Shown: positions 1-9,848, counted from the first letter of the stretch. The stretch: DNA of 64,000 bases from Bog-257 sp963834135 (GCA_963834135.1 CAWIAN010000005.1:62001-126000), one strand, 5' to 3'. Translations and numbers: made by a program. Notes: generated by a model from the sequence alone, not told the origin.

Positions 1-770
1 GCTTTTGATCGATTCTCCGGATTCGGATGATCGGAGAAAAATTGGATGGTGGTAAATCCGCCTTTGGCGTTCAGCTTCTCAAAAAACCTTGCCATCTGGC
101 GAGGATCGTACCCCTCCTCAGCCATGATGTGCGAGCCCATCAGGTCAGCCTGACTTTCATCGGTTCGCGAAAATTTGAGAAGCACGCTGTTTGCTCCCAA
201 GTTGATTCCGAATTCCGCAAGCTGTCCCATCAGCGAGTTGCTGTTGGTAAATTGGGCCGCCAGGGCGATAGGAATTTCGATCAGGTTGACCTTGCTGGCC
301 TGGTTGGTTCCGTGCCGCAGAACTACGTGCGACATCTCATGACCCATCACGGCAGCGAGCTGCGCTTCGTTGTCCACAGCTTTAAGCAAACCCGTGTTGA
401 TGAACATGGGCCCGCCGGGCAGCGCGAAGGCGTTGATGCTTGGATCGGCAACTACCTCGAAGGTGAAGACAAAGCCGCTGGCTCTCGCCTCTCGCGACTG
501 CATCAGGCGGTGACCCACGGTGTTGACGTAGTTGGTCAGGACCGGATCGTTGACAATTGTTACTTTCTTTCGCACCTGGGCTGCAAGTTCACGCCCGAGT
601 TGGACGTCCTGCTGCTTGGTGAACAAGTTGAATCCCGGCCTTAGCTGAGCGGGCCCTTGAGAGGTCAGGGACTGCGCGTCCATCGACAAAGGCAAGAGAA
701 CAAGGAATACGAAGACGGTTGCTCGGCGTACAGCCGCCGTACGGGCAAAGTCTAGTAGTAATACGTTCAT
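1..770 (-). CDS. M48 family metalloprotease, partial (runs off left edge)
   Basis: Zinc metalloprotease of the M48 (HtpX/Ste24/BepA-like) family, probably periplasmic and acting in protein quality control. The reading frame is open from an ATG at 768-770 to the window edge, giving 256 residues without a stop. An N-terminal hydrophobic stretch (about 17-30) looks like a signal peptide. The zinc-binding HEMSH lies at residues 144-148, and the third-ligand motif DESQAD lies near 204-209. The last visible segment, SDHPNPENR, is a typical M48 motif. The C-terminus (often TPR or PDZ in longer members) is outside the window. It is divergent from the histidine kinase, with 147 bp between them. Family assignment is firm; the substrate is unknown. 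Confidence 0.9.
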   Translation of the reverse strand, partial: MNVLLLDFARTAAVRRATVFVFLVLLPLSMDAQSLTSQGPAQLRPGFNLFTKQQDVQLGRELAAQVRKKVTIVNDPVLTNYVNTVGHRLMQSREARASGFVFTFEVVADPSINAFALPGGPMFINTGLLKAVDNEAQLAAVMGHEMSHVVLRHGTNQASKVNLIEIPIALAAQFTNSNSLMGQLAEFGINLGANSVLLKFSRTDESQADLMGSHIMAEEGYDPRQMARFFEKLNAKGGFTTIQFFSDHPNPENRSK

Positions 771-917
771 GTTCCGTGAAATAAATTTTACATTGGTGCC
801 GTAGCCGCGGCTGTACGTATTACCAACTCACTGACGTCTACGGATTGTGACTTGCAGCGACGGAGCAGTACTGCATATCATCGGGTGCGTTCACGCGCAG
901 GCTAAATCGCATCAGCC

Positions 918-2717
918 ATGGACCAACGTAGCTTTCAAAGGCTCTTACGCCGGACGGTGGCTCTGCCAGTCATTCTGCTGGTACTGCTGGCTGCCACGCT
1001 AGCTGGTGAGATCCTTCTGTTATCAGCATCCCTGCGTTGGGTGGACCATTCCGATCAGGTCATATCCACCGCGCGCCAATTGCAGCGTCAGATCGTAGAG
1101 ATGGATACCGATCTTCGCGGCTACTATCTCACCGGCGATCCGGCCTTTTTCGATGCCTACGATGAAGCCAAGTCGCGAGTGCCGGAGCAACTCGGCTTGC
1201 TGCGACTTTTAACAGCTGATAATCCCTCACAGCAGGGAAGATTGGAGGGAATTGCAAAACTGGATGCGCAGTGGATGGACTGGGCCGACGGCGAGATGCG
1301 CCAGGTTCATAAGACCTCGTTCTCGGAAAAGGACCTGCTAAGCGGCCAGGAACAGATGCAGCAGATCCGCAAAGAGCAGCGTGTCTTTGTCGGTAACGAA
1401 GAGGCACTCAGGCAGTCCCGCTCCTTCCGGGCAAAGGTTCTGAATGCCGTCGTGATTGGCTCCGCGGTCATTCTGTCTTTGCTTGTCGCCATCTTGTTGT
1501 TCTTTTTTACTCGGCGCGAGTTACTGGCTTTGTCCAACACGTACGAACGTCATTTGCAGGCGGAGGCCGCGCAGCAGGAAGAGTTGAAAGAGAGCCGGGA
1601 GCGGTTCCAGATCACGCTCAAGAGCCTGGGCGAAGGCGTGGTGTCGGCCGATCAGGACGGAAAAATTTCATTCATCAACCCCGTTGCGCAGCAGCTTACC
1701 GGTTGGAACTACATCGAAAGCCAGGGGCGTCCATTTCGCGAAGTGGTGAAGCTGGGCGACGAGAGAACCCGGTTGGAGATCGAAGATCCGGTAGAGGCTG
1801 TGCGGCGCGCGCAGCAGGTGGTCAGCTATCCTGCCGGCTTGGTGCTCACCAGTCGCGACGGCAAAGAGTATCCCATCGAGCTGACCGGCGCGCCGATCTT
1901 GAATAACCTCGGACAAATCGCCGGCATATCGGTGGTGTTTCGCGATACAACGCAACGGCGCCAGACCGAGCAAACCCTCCGCACCAGCGAACGACTCACC
2001 CTGGCGGGAAGGTTGTCGGCCACTATAGCGCACGAAATCCGCAATCCTCTGGATACGGTGACCAACCTGGTTTATCTGCTGCAGCACGAGCAGAATGCGA
2101 ATCCAGCATCGCGGCAGTATCTCGAGATGGCCAGCGAAGAACTCACTCGCATTGCCCAGATCACCAGCCAGCTCCTGACCTTCCACCGCGAATCGCGCAG
2201 TCCGGTGCCGGTGAATCTGAATGAAGTGTTGGATAGTGTCCTGGTGCTCTTCTCACCGCAGATCAAACGAAATCACATTCGAGTCGAGAAGCGATTCCAT
2301 GCGCATCGCAGCGTGCGCGGATTCCCCGGCGAACTGCGCCAGGTTTTCTCGAACCTCGTGGGCAATGCAATCGAAGCCATCTCTCTGGGCGGCGAACTGG
2401 TGCTGCACACGCGTGAGTCGAGCCTCGCCTCAGACCCAACCCGCAAAGGGATTCGCATTACGGTGCTGGACAACGGCAGCGGCATCCCAAAAGGTGTGCG
2501 CAAGAATTTGTTTGCGCCCTTCTATACGACGAAGGGTGAGAAGGGAACAGGCTTAGGTCTCTGGATTAGTCGCGGCATTGTTGAGAAGCACGAGGGCACG
2601 ATTCACCTCGCCAGCACCAACCGCAACGGTCGCAGCGGCACCGCGTTTTCGGTGTTCCTACCCTTCGAGCAGGAACTCGGGCTGCTGGATGTCAATACCA
2701 ACCCGCCGACCATCTGA
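918..2717 (+). CDS. Membrane sensor histidine kinase (CHASE3-PAS-HisKA-HATPase)
   Basis: Two-component sensor kinase of 599 residues. TM1 is at about 14-38, followed by a periplasmic CHASE3-type helical sensor (about 42-170) and TM2 at about 175-197. A linker coiled coil leads to a PAS domain (about 225-345). The HisKA H box contains AHEIRNPLD with the phospho-accepting His372. The HATPase shows the N box (NLVGNAIEA, 479-487), G1 box (DNGSGIP, 518-524) and G2 box (GTGLGLWIS, from 543). No response regulator lies next to it, so it is an orphan kinase whose partner must be encoded elsewhere. It converges on tsaE with only 4 bp between the stop codons. The input signal cannot be deduced. Confidence 0.92.
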   Translation: MDQRSFQRLLRRTVALPVILLVLLAATLAGEILLLSASLRWVDHSDQVISTARQLQRQIVEMDTDLRGYYLTGDPAFFDAYDEAKSRVPEQLGLLRLLTADNPSQQGRLEGIAKLDAQWMDWADGEMRQVHKTSFSEKDLLSGQEQMQQIRKEQRVFVGNEEALRQSRSFRAKVLNAVVIGSAVILSLLVAILLFFFTRRELLALSNTYERHLQAEAAQQEELKESRERFQITLKSLGEGVVSADQDGKISFINPVAQQLTGWNYIESQGRPFREVVKLGDERTRLEIEDPVEAVRRAQQVVSYPAGLVLTSRDGKEYPIELTGAPILNNLGQIAGISVVFRDTTQRRQTEQTLRTSERLTLAGRLSATIAHEIRNPLDTVTNLVYLLQHEQNANPASRQYLEMASEELTRIAQITSQLLTFHRESRSPVPVNLNEVLDSVLVLFSPQIKRNHIRVEKRFHAHRSVRGFPGELRQVFSNLVGNAIEAISLGGELVLHTRESSLASDPTRKGIRITVLDNGSGIPKGVRKNLFAPFYTTKGEKGTGLGLWISRGIVEKHEGTIHLASTNRNGRSGTAFSVFLPFEQELGLLDVNTNPPTI

Positions 2718-2721
2718 GGAT

Positions 2722-3156
2722 CTACTTCCTCTTCACCACGAACTTGCGTTCCTGGTCGCCGCGGCGCTCGATCGATATCTCCACATCGCGTTCTTTCTCG
2801 AAGCGGGGAAACTTCTCTCCCCATTCCAGCAGGACCAGGTTGCCCTCTTCGGCAAATAGCTCGTCAAGGCCCAGGGTGTCGAGCTCGCGCGGGGTGTCGA
2901 TGCGGTACAGGTCCACGTGATACAGATTCACGTCAGAGCCGCGGTATTCGTGAATCAGAGTGAACGTCGGACTGGTGACGTCTTCGTGAGAGGCGGCCTC
3001 CAGCCCCTCGGCGATGCCTTTGACCAACGTTGTCTTACCGGTGCCGAGGTCACCACGCAGGATCACCATTCGCGCACTCTTCAGGCTGGGTGCGAGCTGC
3101 CGGCCAAGGCCCATCGTTTCTTCGGCCGAATGCGTGATGTGCTCGTGATCGGTCAT
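2722..3156 (-). CDS. tsaE: tRNA threonylcarbamoyladenosine biosynthesis ATPase TsaE
   Basis: ATPase subunit of the TsaBDE machinery that makes t6A37 on ANN-decoding tRNAs in the cytoplasm. The 144-residue length is normal for the family. The Walker A motif GDLGTGKTT is at residues 35-43. The family motif TSPTFTLIHEY begins near residue 61, YHVDLYRID follows, and the C-terminal LLEWGEKFP carries the conserved Trp. It lies 58 bp downstream of the NAD(P)HX repair gene on the same strand, a frequent bacterial pairing, so the two are probably co-transcribed. Confidence 0.93.
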   Translation of the reverse strand: MTDHEHITHSAEETMGLGRQLAPSLKSARMVILRGDLGTGKTTLVKGIAEGLEAASHEDVTSPTFTLIHEYRGSDVNLYHVDLYRIDTPRELDTLGLDELFAEEGNLVLLEWGEKFPRFEKERDVEISIERRGDQERKFVVKRK

Positions 3157-3214
3157 CGCTGAAGACGCAACATTCTAGCAGGGCAAGCGGTCTGCCTTGC
3201 CGCTCGGCTGGGCA

Positions 3215-4789
3215 CTACTGGATCCGCACTGTCTCATCCGATGCGAATTGTGCAGCACGCCGGAAAGCGCCCGGCAGGCCGTGTAACAGATCGGTGGCAG
3301 TCAGCGAGTGCTCGCCCATCCGCTCTTCCGCCACGTCGCCTGCCAGCCCATGGAGATACACGGCAGCGATGGCCGCACGTGCATAGTCGTTTGGCATTTG
3401 ACCGATGATCCCGGCAGTCATTCCGGTGAGGATGTCGCCTGTGCCACCGGTCGCCATGCCGGGATTTCCCGTTGGATTGATCCAGGCGCTGCCATCGGGA
3501 AGAGCAACAACCGTACGATCCCCCTTGAGAACCAGGACCAGGTGGTGATCGCGGGCGAAGCTGCGCGCGACGTGAATACGATCTGCCTGAACCGCCTTGA
3601 TGGTGATACCCGCCAGCCGCGACATCTCGCCAGGATGCGGAGTGAGTACCAGCGGTCGCCGCCGTCCGTCCAGCAGATGCGTGTGGTCCTGAAAAGCATT
3701 CAGACCATCCGCATCCAGAACCAAAGGGACCTTCGTCTGATGTACGGCCTCATGCACAAACTGAACGGTTTCGGGATGGCGGCCAATGCCCGGTCCAATC
3801 GCCACCACCGTCATGGATTTCGACAGCTCGATGAAGCGGTCGCTCTCAGCCGCAGCGCGAGAAATGGACCCGGTGTGGGTTTCGGGCAGCGGCTCCGTCA
3901 TCAGCTCCGCCGCAAAGGAATTAACGCTACCAAGCACGCGGGCCGGAGTCGCCACGGTGCTCAGACCCGCACCCGCGCGGAGTGCCGCCATTCCGGCCAT
4001 GGCTGCCGCTCCGGATTTTCCAAGCGAGCCGCCGACGATCAGGACATGCCCGTACATCCCCTTATTACTGTCACGCTTGCGAGGGGCCAACAGAGCAGAG
4101 AAGTCGCGCGGCGTCGTGACCTCCAGATTCAAGCTCGAAACAATGGCCTCGGGGGGCGATCCGATAGGCGCCACCACAATGGGTCCGCTGGTGAGCTCGC
4201 CAAAGACATGCGCGGGGCGAGGCGCGGTGAAGGTGACGATGGCATCCGAGTGCACCATCATCAAATTGCGCTGCGGAGTCATCGCGTCGGAATCGGCACC
4301 GGAAGGAATATCCACAGCAATCACCGGCTTATCACTGCGATTCATTAGCGTGATCGCCTCTGCGTAGAGACCGACGACCGGCGGCTTGAACCCGGTGCCC
4401 AGAATCGCGTCGACCAGTAAATCGCAGTTAGCCAAACTGCGCGAGGACTCGGATTCCAGATCCTGTGCGCTCGCAACTTCGATGGGCCGCAGCGGCAGCC
4501 GCTCAAACATTGTTAGCGCGTCGCCTTGCAAATCAGTCCGCGAAGCCAGCAGCACTACCTCGACCACCCGTCCCGCGCGGTGCAGTTTACGGGCTACAAC
4601 GAAGCCGTCGCCGCCGTTATTGCCTTTGCCGCACACCACCGCGATACGACTGGCGCTGGGATAATGCTGCAGGATGAAGCGTGCGACCGCGCCTCCGGCG
4701 TTTTCCATCAACGTGAGTGAAGGGACATCAAAGCGTTCCGTGGTTGCACGGTCGATAGCGCGCATTTCCGCTGCGGTCGTAATCTTCAT
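3215..4789 (-). CDS. nnr: Bifunctional NAD(P)H-hydrate epimerase / ADP-dependent dehydratase
   Basis: Repairs damaged NAD(P)H hydrates. The N-terminal YjeF_N half (about 1-215) epimerises R- and S-NAD(P)HX. The C-terminal ribokinase-like half (about 225-515) dehydrates S-NAD(P)HX with ADP. The epimerase half shows VVCGKGNNGGDGFVVAR. The dehydratase half shows VLTPHPGEMSRL, LKGDRTVV and the nucleotide-site motif MATGGTGDILTGM. Length 524 residues matches the fused bacterial form. Its ATG overlaps the stop of the upstream channel gene by 4 bp, indicating translational coupling. Confidence 0.94.
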   Translation of the reverse strand: MKITTAAEMRAIDRATTERFDVPSLTLMENAGGAVARFILQHYPSASRIAVVCGKGNNGGDGFVVARKLHRAGRVVEVVLLASRTDLQGDALTMFERLPLRPIEVASAQDLESESSRSLANCDLLVDAILGTGFKPPVVGLYAEAITLMNRSDKPVIAVDIPSGADSDAMTPQRNLMMVHSDAIVTFTAPRPAHVFGELTSGPIVVAPIGSPPEAIVSSLNLEVTTPRDFSALLAPRKRDSNKGMYGHVLIVGGSLGKSGAAAMAGMAALRAGAGLSTVATPARVLGSVNSFAAELMTEPLPETHTGSISRAAAESDRFIELSKSMTVVAIGPGIGRHPETVQFVHEAVHQTKVPLVLDADGLNAFQDHTHLLDGRRRPLVLTPHPGEMSRLAGITIKAVQADRIHVARSFARDHHLVLVLKGDRTVVALPDGSAWINPTGNPGMATGGTGDILTGMTAGIIGQMPNDYARAAIAAVYLHGLAGDVAEERMGEHSLTATDLLHGLPGAFRRAAQFASDETVRIQ

Positions 4790-5787
4790 GCTGGCTCCAC
4801 TGCAGATTGTTCCAGCCGGCGCAGCCCGTCAGGCTGGCCCATGGCAATCAGATGATCGCCTTCGTGAATGACTTCATCGGGAGAAGGATTGAACCGCATA
4901 TCGGAGGTTTCACCTTTAATCGCCAGCACAATCACGCCCATTTCCTGACGTATGCGCGAGCCCTCCAGCGTTTGGCCTGCCACACGTGATCCCGCCTGTA
5001 CCTGGACCTCTTCAATTTCCAGCGGCAACTGGCGGTTCATGGCGGTGTCGAAAAAGTCGACGACGTGGGGCCTCATGAAGGTTTGCGCAATGCGATACCC
5101 GGCGAAGTTATAAGGCGAGATCACGTGATTCGCCCCGGCAGTGATCAGGTGCTTCTCCGCTCCTTCCTCGCTGGCGCGGGCGATGATGTTCAGCTTGGGG
5201 CTAAGGCTCTTAGCGGTTAGGGTGATGTAGATGTTAGTCGCATCGGCCGTGGCGCTGGCGACCAGTCCCCGCGCCCGTTCCACTTGCGCCTGACGCAAAA
5301 CTGCAGCCTGCGTGGCGTCGCCGACAAGCGTGAGCCAGCCTTCGTCGGAGTAACGGGCCAGCTTTGAGGCGTCGGTATCGATAACGACGAACGGCAAAGG
5401 TTTGCGCGCCAGCTCGCGCGCCGCGCTTCGGCCGACTCGTCCAGCGCCGCAGAGAATGTAGTGGTCCGACAATCGGCCGATCTCGCGGTCCATGCGTCTC
5501 CTGCCGAATACCGATTGCAGCTCGAATTCTAGCAAAGCTTGCGCCGCGCCTCCGAAGAACAGCAGCACCAGCGCCACTCCGGCAATAATGACGAACGCGT
5601 TGAAGACCCGTCCGGAATGCGAAAGCGGATGAATCTCGCCATAACCAATGGTGCTGACCGTGGTCAGTACCATGTAGAAGCTGTCAAACCAGGTCCAGCC
5701 TTCAATGAAATGAAAGCCCGACGTGCCGATCAGGATCAGCACGACCAATGCCAGGAAAATGATCCTCAGGTTGAGCCAGGGCTTCAC
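4786..5787 (-). CDS. Two-TM potassium channel with RCK (TrkA-N/TrkA-C) domain
   Basis: MthK-like potassium channel of the inner membrane, 333 residues. TM1 is at about 8-26, the pore helix and selectivity filter TIGYG at 46-50, and TM2 at about 62-83. A cytoplasmic RCK domain follows, with the Rossmann motif CGAGRVG at 113-119, and a TrkA_C ligand-binding domain at about 245-325. The gating ligand (Ca2+, nucleotide or c-di-AMP) cannot be told from sequence. The start is GTG. The stop overlaps the start of nnr by 4 bp. The RCK domain could sense nucleotide state, but a functional link to NAD(P)HX repair is only inference. Confidence 0.9.
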   Translation of the reverse strand: MKPWLNLRIIFLALVVLILIGTSGFHFIEGWTWFDSFYMVLTTVSTIGYGEIHPLSHSGRVFNAFVIIAGVALVLLFFGGAAQALLEFELQSVFGRRRMDREIGRLSDHYILCGAGRVGRSAARELARKPLPFVVIDTDASKLARYSDEGWLTLVGDATQAAVLRQAQVERARGLVASATADATNIYITLTAKSLSPKLNIIARASEEGAEKHLITAGANHVISPYNFAGYRIAQTFMRPHVVDFFDTAMNRQLPLEIEEVQVQAGSRVAGQTLEGSRIRQEMGVIVLAIKGETSDMRFNPSPDEVIHEGDHLIAMGQPDGLRRLEQSAVEPA

Positions 5788-5934
5788 GCGTTTATTGTGT
5801 CAACGCGATGGCGAAAGTGCAATGAAGGAGCGATTCTGGTAGTCCGGCGGTCTGAGTGCTATCAAACACGGCTCCGCCTTCAGGCGAGATGGAACGAGAC
5901 CTAAGCCAAAACCGTAATCGGCCAAGGTTCGCGC

Positions 5935-5970
5935 AAAAAGCGACGCCCTTCCTATTGGGAAGGGCGTTTG
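5935..5970 (-). terminator. Rho-independent terminator of the downstream APC permease
   Basis: A perfect 10-bp inverted repeat (acgcccttcc at 5943-5952, ggaagggcgt at 5958-5967) has a 5-nt loop. Read on the minus strand it is followed by a TTTTT run (5935-5939), 25-60 nt beyond the stop of the permease. Confidence 0.85.
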
Positions 5971-5995
5971 CGTTATTTCAGCACCGAATGTTCGA

Positions 5996-7582
5996 CTAGT
6001 CGCCCGCGACCTTCACTTCGCTGGAGACCAGTTTCTGCACGTGGCTGTGATGGCGACCGTAGCCAAAGTAAATCACCATGCCGATCACCAGCCACACGCC
6101 CAGCCGGATCCACGTATCGATGGGCAAGCTGTACATCAAGCCGAAGGAAATCAGGATGCCAAGGATCGGCACCAGCGGCACCATCGGTGTTTTGAACGGC
6201 CGCGGTAGATCGGGACGGCGTACCCGCAACACCCACACTCCCGCGCACACGATGATGAACGCCAGCAGCGTGCCGATGCTCACCAACTCTCCCAGAATGC
6301 CGATAGGAATGAGCGCTGCGAACACGGCGACAAAGCAGCCCACCAGGATCGTCGAAATCCAAGGTGTGCGGAATCGGGGATGCACAGCGCCAGCCCACTC
6401 GGGCAGCAATCCGTCACGCGACATCGAGAAGAACACGCGCGACTGGCCCAGAAGCATCACCAGCATGACGCTACCCAGTCCGGCGATTGCGCCTAGCTTC
6501 ACCAGGAACGATCCCCAACGGATGCCCGCGGCGTCGATTCCGACCGCTACCGGATCGGCGACGTTCAGAGCCGTGTAAGGAACCATGCCGGTCAGCAGGC
6601 CGGAAACCAGGATGTAGAGAATGGTGCAGATCACCAGCGATCCGAGGATACCGATCGGCATATCGCGCTGCGGATTCTTCGCTTCCTGCGCGGCCGTCGA
6701 AACAGCGTCGAATCCGATGTAGGCGAAGAAAATTACTCCCGCTGCTCGGGCAATACCCGACCACCCGTATAACCCATACTCGCCCTGATTCGGGGGAATG
6801 AACGGATGCCAGTTTTGCGCGGCCAGCGCGGGATGTTTGAGCACAAATGAGCCCGCGATTCCGATAAAGATCAAGACGATTGTGACCTTGACGATCACAA
6901 CCGCCGAATTGAAATCAGCCGACTCCTTGATGCCGATCACCAGGATCGTGGTGATCACAAGGATTGCCAGCAGCGCGACCAGGTTGAACACACCGTTCAC
7001 GCGCGGCAGGGTCGAAGCATCCACGCCGTTCTGCTTCAGCATAGGGGCCATCGTGGTCAGCAGTTCCCAGCGGCCGTTATAAAGAACGATGACGTTCCGT
7101 ACCCAATGTGTTCCCGTGTAGGTATAAGGAGTGGCCGTAAACTGTGGAGGAATGCTGATACCGAAGTCCTGTAGAAAGCTGACGAAGTAACCCGCCCATC
7201 CGGAAGCCACGGTAGCCGCGCCGAATGCGTATTCCAGAATGAGGTCCCAACCGATGATCCAGGCAAAGATCTCGCCCAGGGTGGCATAGCCATAGGTATA
7301 AGCCGAGCCTGCAATGGGAATAAGCGACGCGAATTCCGAATAGCAGAGACCGGCGAAGACGCAGCCCGCTCCAGCCAGGACGAAGGACAGAACGATGGCG
7401 GGACCGGCATACTGAGCGGCTGCTGATCCGGTCAGAACAAAGATGCCTGCACCAATGATGGCGCCAATACCCAGTGTGATGAGGTTAATCGGACCCAGAG
7501 CCCGCTTGAGACTGTGTTCCCCCGTCTCCGACGCCTCTTTGGTGAGCATGTCGAGCGGTTTGCACTTCAGAAGATTGGACAT
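5996..7582 (-). CDS. APC superfamily amino acid permease (CAT/YfnA-like)
   Basis: Inner-membrane amino acid transporter, 528 residues from the chosen start, with about 12-14 hydrophobic segments. The first helix carries the APC signature GIGAIIGAGIFVLTG. The sequence most resembles the cationic-amino-acid-transporter branch. A hydrophilic loop with TPYTYTGTHW and LPRVNG precedes a central helix. The start is the ATG of MSNLLKCKPL at 7582, because the minus strand has GGAAGAGG about 9 nt upstream and this start clears the upstream permease by 23 bp. An in-frame extension to 7693 would run into that gene. It is probably co-transcribed with the second permease and ends at the hairpin terminator. 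Confidence 0.9.
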   Translation of the reverse strand: MSNLLKCKPLDMLTKEASETGEHSLKRALGPINLITLGIGAIIGAGIFVLTGSAAAQYAGPAIVLSFVLAGAGCVFAGLCYSEFASLIPIAGSAYTYGYATLGEIFAWIIGWDLILEYAFGAATVASGWAGYFVSFLQDFGISIPPQFTATPYTYTGTHWVRNVIVLYNGRWELLTTMAPMLKQNGVDASTLPRVNGVFNLVALLAILVITTILVIGIKESADFNSAVVIVKVTIVLIFIGIAGSFVLKHPALAAQNWHPFIPPNQGEYGLYGWSGIARAAGVIFFAYIGFDAVSTAAQEAKNPQRDMPIGILGSLVICTILYILVSGLLTGMVPYTALNVADPVAVGIDAAGIRWGSFLVKLGAIAGLGSVMLVMLLGQSRVFFSMSRDGLLPEWAGAVHPRFRTPWISTILVGCFVAVFAALIPIGILGELVSIGTLLAFIIVCAGVWVLRVRRPDLPRPFKTPMVPLVPILGILISFGLMYSLPIDTWIRLGVWLVIGMVIYFGYGRHHSHVQKLVSSEVKVAGD

Positions 7583-7605
7583 TAAGGATTGCCTCTTCCA
7601 GATAA

Positions 7606-9156
7606 CTAGGCTTGTTCGCGCACCTGCGGATTGCGTTTCGACCACAGGAAATACACGGGAATTCCGAGTAGAACGATGATCAGGCCGGGCCACGTGTATT
7701 GCGGCTTATAACGCAATAAGACTACATCAATGAAGGTGGCGATCAAAATGTACATCGCCGGCAGGATGGGATAGCCGATGGCGCGATAGGGACGCGGCTC
7801 GTCCGGCCGCTTAATGCGTAGCACGAAGAGTCCAGCAATGGTCAGGATGTAGAAGACCATCACGGCGAAGATGATGTAATCGAGCAACTGGTTGTAGCTG
7901 CCTGAAACGCACAAGATGCAAGTCCACACGCATTGCATTGCCAGCGAAACATACGGCGTGTGATATTTCGGATGAAGCTTGGCAGCGCCGCGAAAGAACA
8001 ATCCGTCTTTCGCCATCGCGTAATACACGCGCGCACCTGCGAGAATCAAGCCGTTATTGCAGCCGAAGGTGGAGACCAGGATAGCCCCAGCCATAATGAA
8101 GGCGCCGCTGGCCCCGAAGATGTCCTGGAATACCGCGGTCGCGACCCGGTCTTCGGAGGCGTGTTGAATGCCGCGTGCCAGAATCGTAGCCCCATGACCA
8201 TCGCCGTGCAGCGGCAGCACGGTTAGATACACAACATTGGCCAGCAAATACAACAGAGTCACTGCGCCAGTTCCCATTGCCAAGGCCAGCGGCAGGTTGC
8301 GCTTGGGATTCTTTACCTCGGCGGCGGTGAAAGTGATGTTGTTCCACGCGTCGGAAGAAAATAGCGAGCCGGTCTGAGCGACCGCCAGAATGGTCAGCAC
8401 ACCGACCAGCGCGATAGGGCCTCCGACACCCACCTCTACCGGGTGAAGGGAATGCCAGCCCGCATTGCGCCAGAACTCGGCGCCGAAGTTGGCGGCAATA
8501 GCCTGCGCGTTGCGTCCCACCATTAATCCCAGAAGCACCAGCCCGAGCAAAGCGGCGGTTTTGGCGACAGTAAATATGTTCTGAACTATGGCGCCGGTGC
8601 GCACGCCAAAGATGTTCACCACCGAGAGAATGATGACGATCACGATAGCGGCAAGGTTCTGCGTGTTGAGGCCAACGTCCATATTGCCCAGGACCATTGG
8701 TCCGACCCTGATGGGAGGCACGTGCCCGACGGGACTCAGCCAGTGAGTCGACGAGACCGAATGGACGAAGATGCCAAGAAACTTTCCGAAGGCGATGCCA
8801 ACTGCCGCGATGGTTCCAGCCTGCACCACCAGGAACAGCGTCCAACCATACAGGAAGCCCCACATCGGCCCGAACGCCTCGCGCAGATAAACATACTGGC
8901 CACCGGCGTGGGGCATCATCGCGGCCAATTCGCCGTAGGCGAGTGCGCCCGTAATGGTCAGGAAACCGGTCACCAGCCATGCGCCCAGCAGCAGCGCGGG
9001 CGAGTCAACTTTGCGGGAGATATCGGCGGAGACAATGAAGATGCCCGAGCCGATCATCGAACCCATCACCAGCATGGTCGCGCTGGTAAGCCCGAGCCCT
9101 TTTACAAACTCGCTTTCACGGGACGCGGTGGAGACAGTCTTTGCTTCAGTAGCCAA
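7606..9156 (-). CDS. APC superfamily amino acid permease (LAT/YkbA-like)
   Basis: Second amino acid permease, 516 residues with about 12 TM segments. The first helix contains MLVMGSMIGSGIFIVSADI, which fits the L-type (LAT) or serine/threonine exchanger branch rather than the CAT branch of its neighbour. The two genes are therefore not a recent tandem duplication. The start is TTG, with GAGG a few nt upstream. It ends 23 bp before the other permease. The substrate is not predictable. No amino acid metabolic gene lies beside the pair. Confidence 0.9.
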   Translation of the reverse strand: MATEAKTVSTASRESEFVKGLGLTSATMLVMGSMIGSGIFIVSADISRKVDSPALLLGAWLVTGFLTITGALAYGELAAMMPHAGGQYVYLREAFGPMWGFLYGWTLFLVVQAGTIAAVGIAFGKFLGIFVHSVSSTHWLSPVGHVPPIRVGPMVLGNMDVGLNTQNLAAIVIVIILSVVNIFGVRTGAIVQNIFTVAKTAALLGLVLLGLMVGRNAQAIAANFGAEFWRNAGWHSLHPVEVGVGGPIALVGVLTILAVAQTGSLFSSDAWNNITFTAAEVKNPKRNLPLALAMGTGAVTLLYLLANVVYLTVLPLHGDGHGATILARGIQHASEDRVATAVFQDIFGASGAFIMAGAILVSTFGCNNGLILAGARVYYAMAKDGLFFRGAAKLHPKYHTPYVSLAMQCVWTCILCVSGSYNQLLDYIIFAVMVFYILTIAGLFVLRIKRPDEPRPYRAIGYPILPAMYILIATFIDVVLLRYKPQYTWPGLIIVLLGIPVYFLWSKRNPQVREQA

Positions 9157-9224
9157 GGAACCTCGGAGGGCGCAGTTCAGATGCCCATGGTGCTGTCTGT
9201 TAGACGGGAGAAACGCAGGTCAGC

Positions 9225-9848
9225 TTACACCAACAGCCGCAAGAATTCCTCAGCAACTTTGGTGGGTGAACTCAGAAGGTCAGCAATCACAGCGACGGAA
9301 TCGGCCCCGGCGTCGATCACGGAACGCGCATTCGCACGCGTGATACCGCCGATAGCGACCAGGGGCTTCTTTGTTGCTGCCCGGGCCTGGCGAATTCCAT
9401 CCAGCCCTACAATCGCGTCGGGATTTCGTTTCGACGAGGTCGCAAACACCGGGCCGAACGCGATGTAGTCGGCTGGGCCGGCGTCTGCCTCCTGCAATTG
9501 CTCGAGATTGTGCGTCGAAACTCCAAGCACCCGCTCGGGACCAATAACAATACGGGCACCTTCAGACGAAAGATCATCCTGGCCGACGTGGACCCCGTTA
9601 TAACCAGCAGCCAGACAGATGTCGGCGCGGTCATTCATGATAAGCGTGACGCCATCGCCCAGCACACGGCGAAGTTCGCGTGCATGACTCAGCATCTCGC
9701 GCGTCGTACCCACTTTGTTGCGGTATTGAATGAGAGTCGCGCCCCCCGCGGCAAGATCCTTCGCATAATCCACAATTGCAGCCGTGGTCCGCAGCGGTGC
9801 AGCAAAACAGGAGACATCGACGATAGCGTACAGCTTCGGCAGATTCAT
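9225..9848 (-). CDS. thiE: Thiamine phosphate synthase
   Basis: Condenses HMP-pyrophosphate and thiazole phosphate into thiamine phosphate (cytoplasm). This is a 207-residue TIM barrel with LIQYRNK (pyrophosphate-binding Arg/Lys), NDRADICLAAGYNGVHVGQ (Mg2+ ligand Asp), GVSTHN, YIAFGPVFATSSK and VAIGGI, all family hallmarks. It stands alone without other thi genes. I saw no TPP riboswitch in the 140 bp upstream, which instead hold an inverted repeat. Transcription may start in that spacer or read through from accC. Confidence 0.92.
   Translation of the reverse strand: MNLPKLYAIVDVSCFAAPLRTTAAIVDYAKDLAAGGATLIQYRNKVGTTREMLSHARELRRVLGDGVTLIMNDRADICLAAGYNGVHVGQDDLSSEGARIVIGPERVLGVSTHNLEQLQEADAGPADYIAFGPVFATSSKRNPDAIVGLDGIRQARAATKKPLVAIGGITRANARSVIDAGADSVAVIADLLSSPTKVAEEFLRLLV

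Noticed and set aside
27..644. 205-codon plus-strand frame at the left edge
   Set aside because: It is the antisense shadow of the M48 protease, whose HExxH and DESQAD motifs are on the minus strand.
3308..4348. 346-codon plus-strand frame
   Set aside because: Shadow of the NAD(P)HX repair enzyme on the minus strand.
5996..9156. Tandem duplication of the APC permeases
   Set aside because: The first-helix signatures and overall patterns place them in different APC branches, so they are not recent duplicates.
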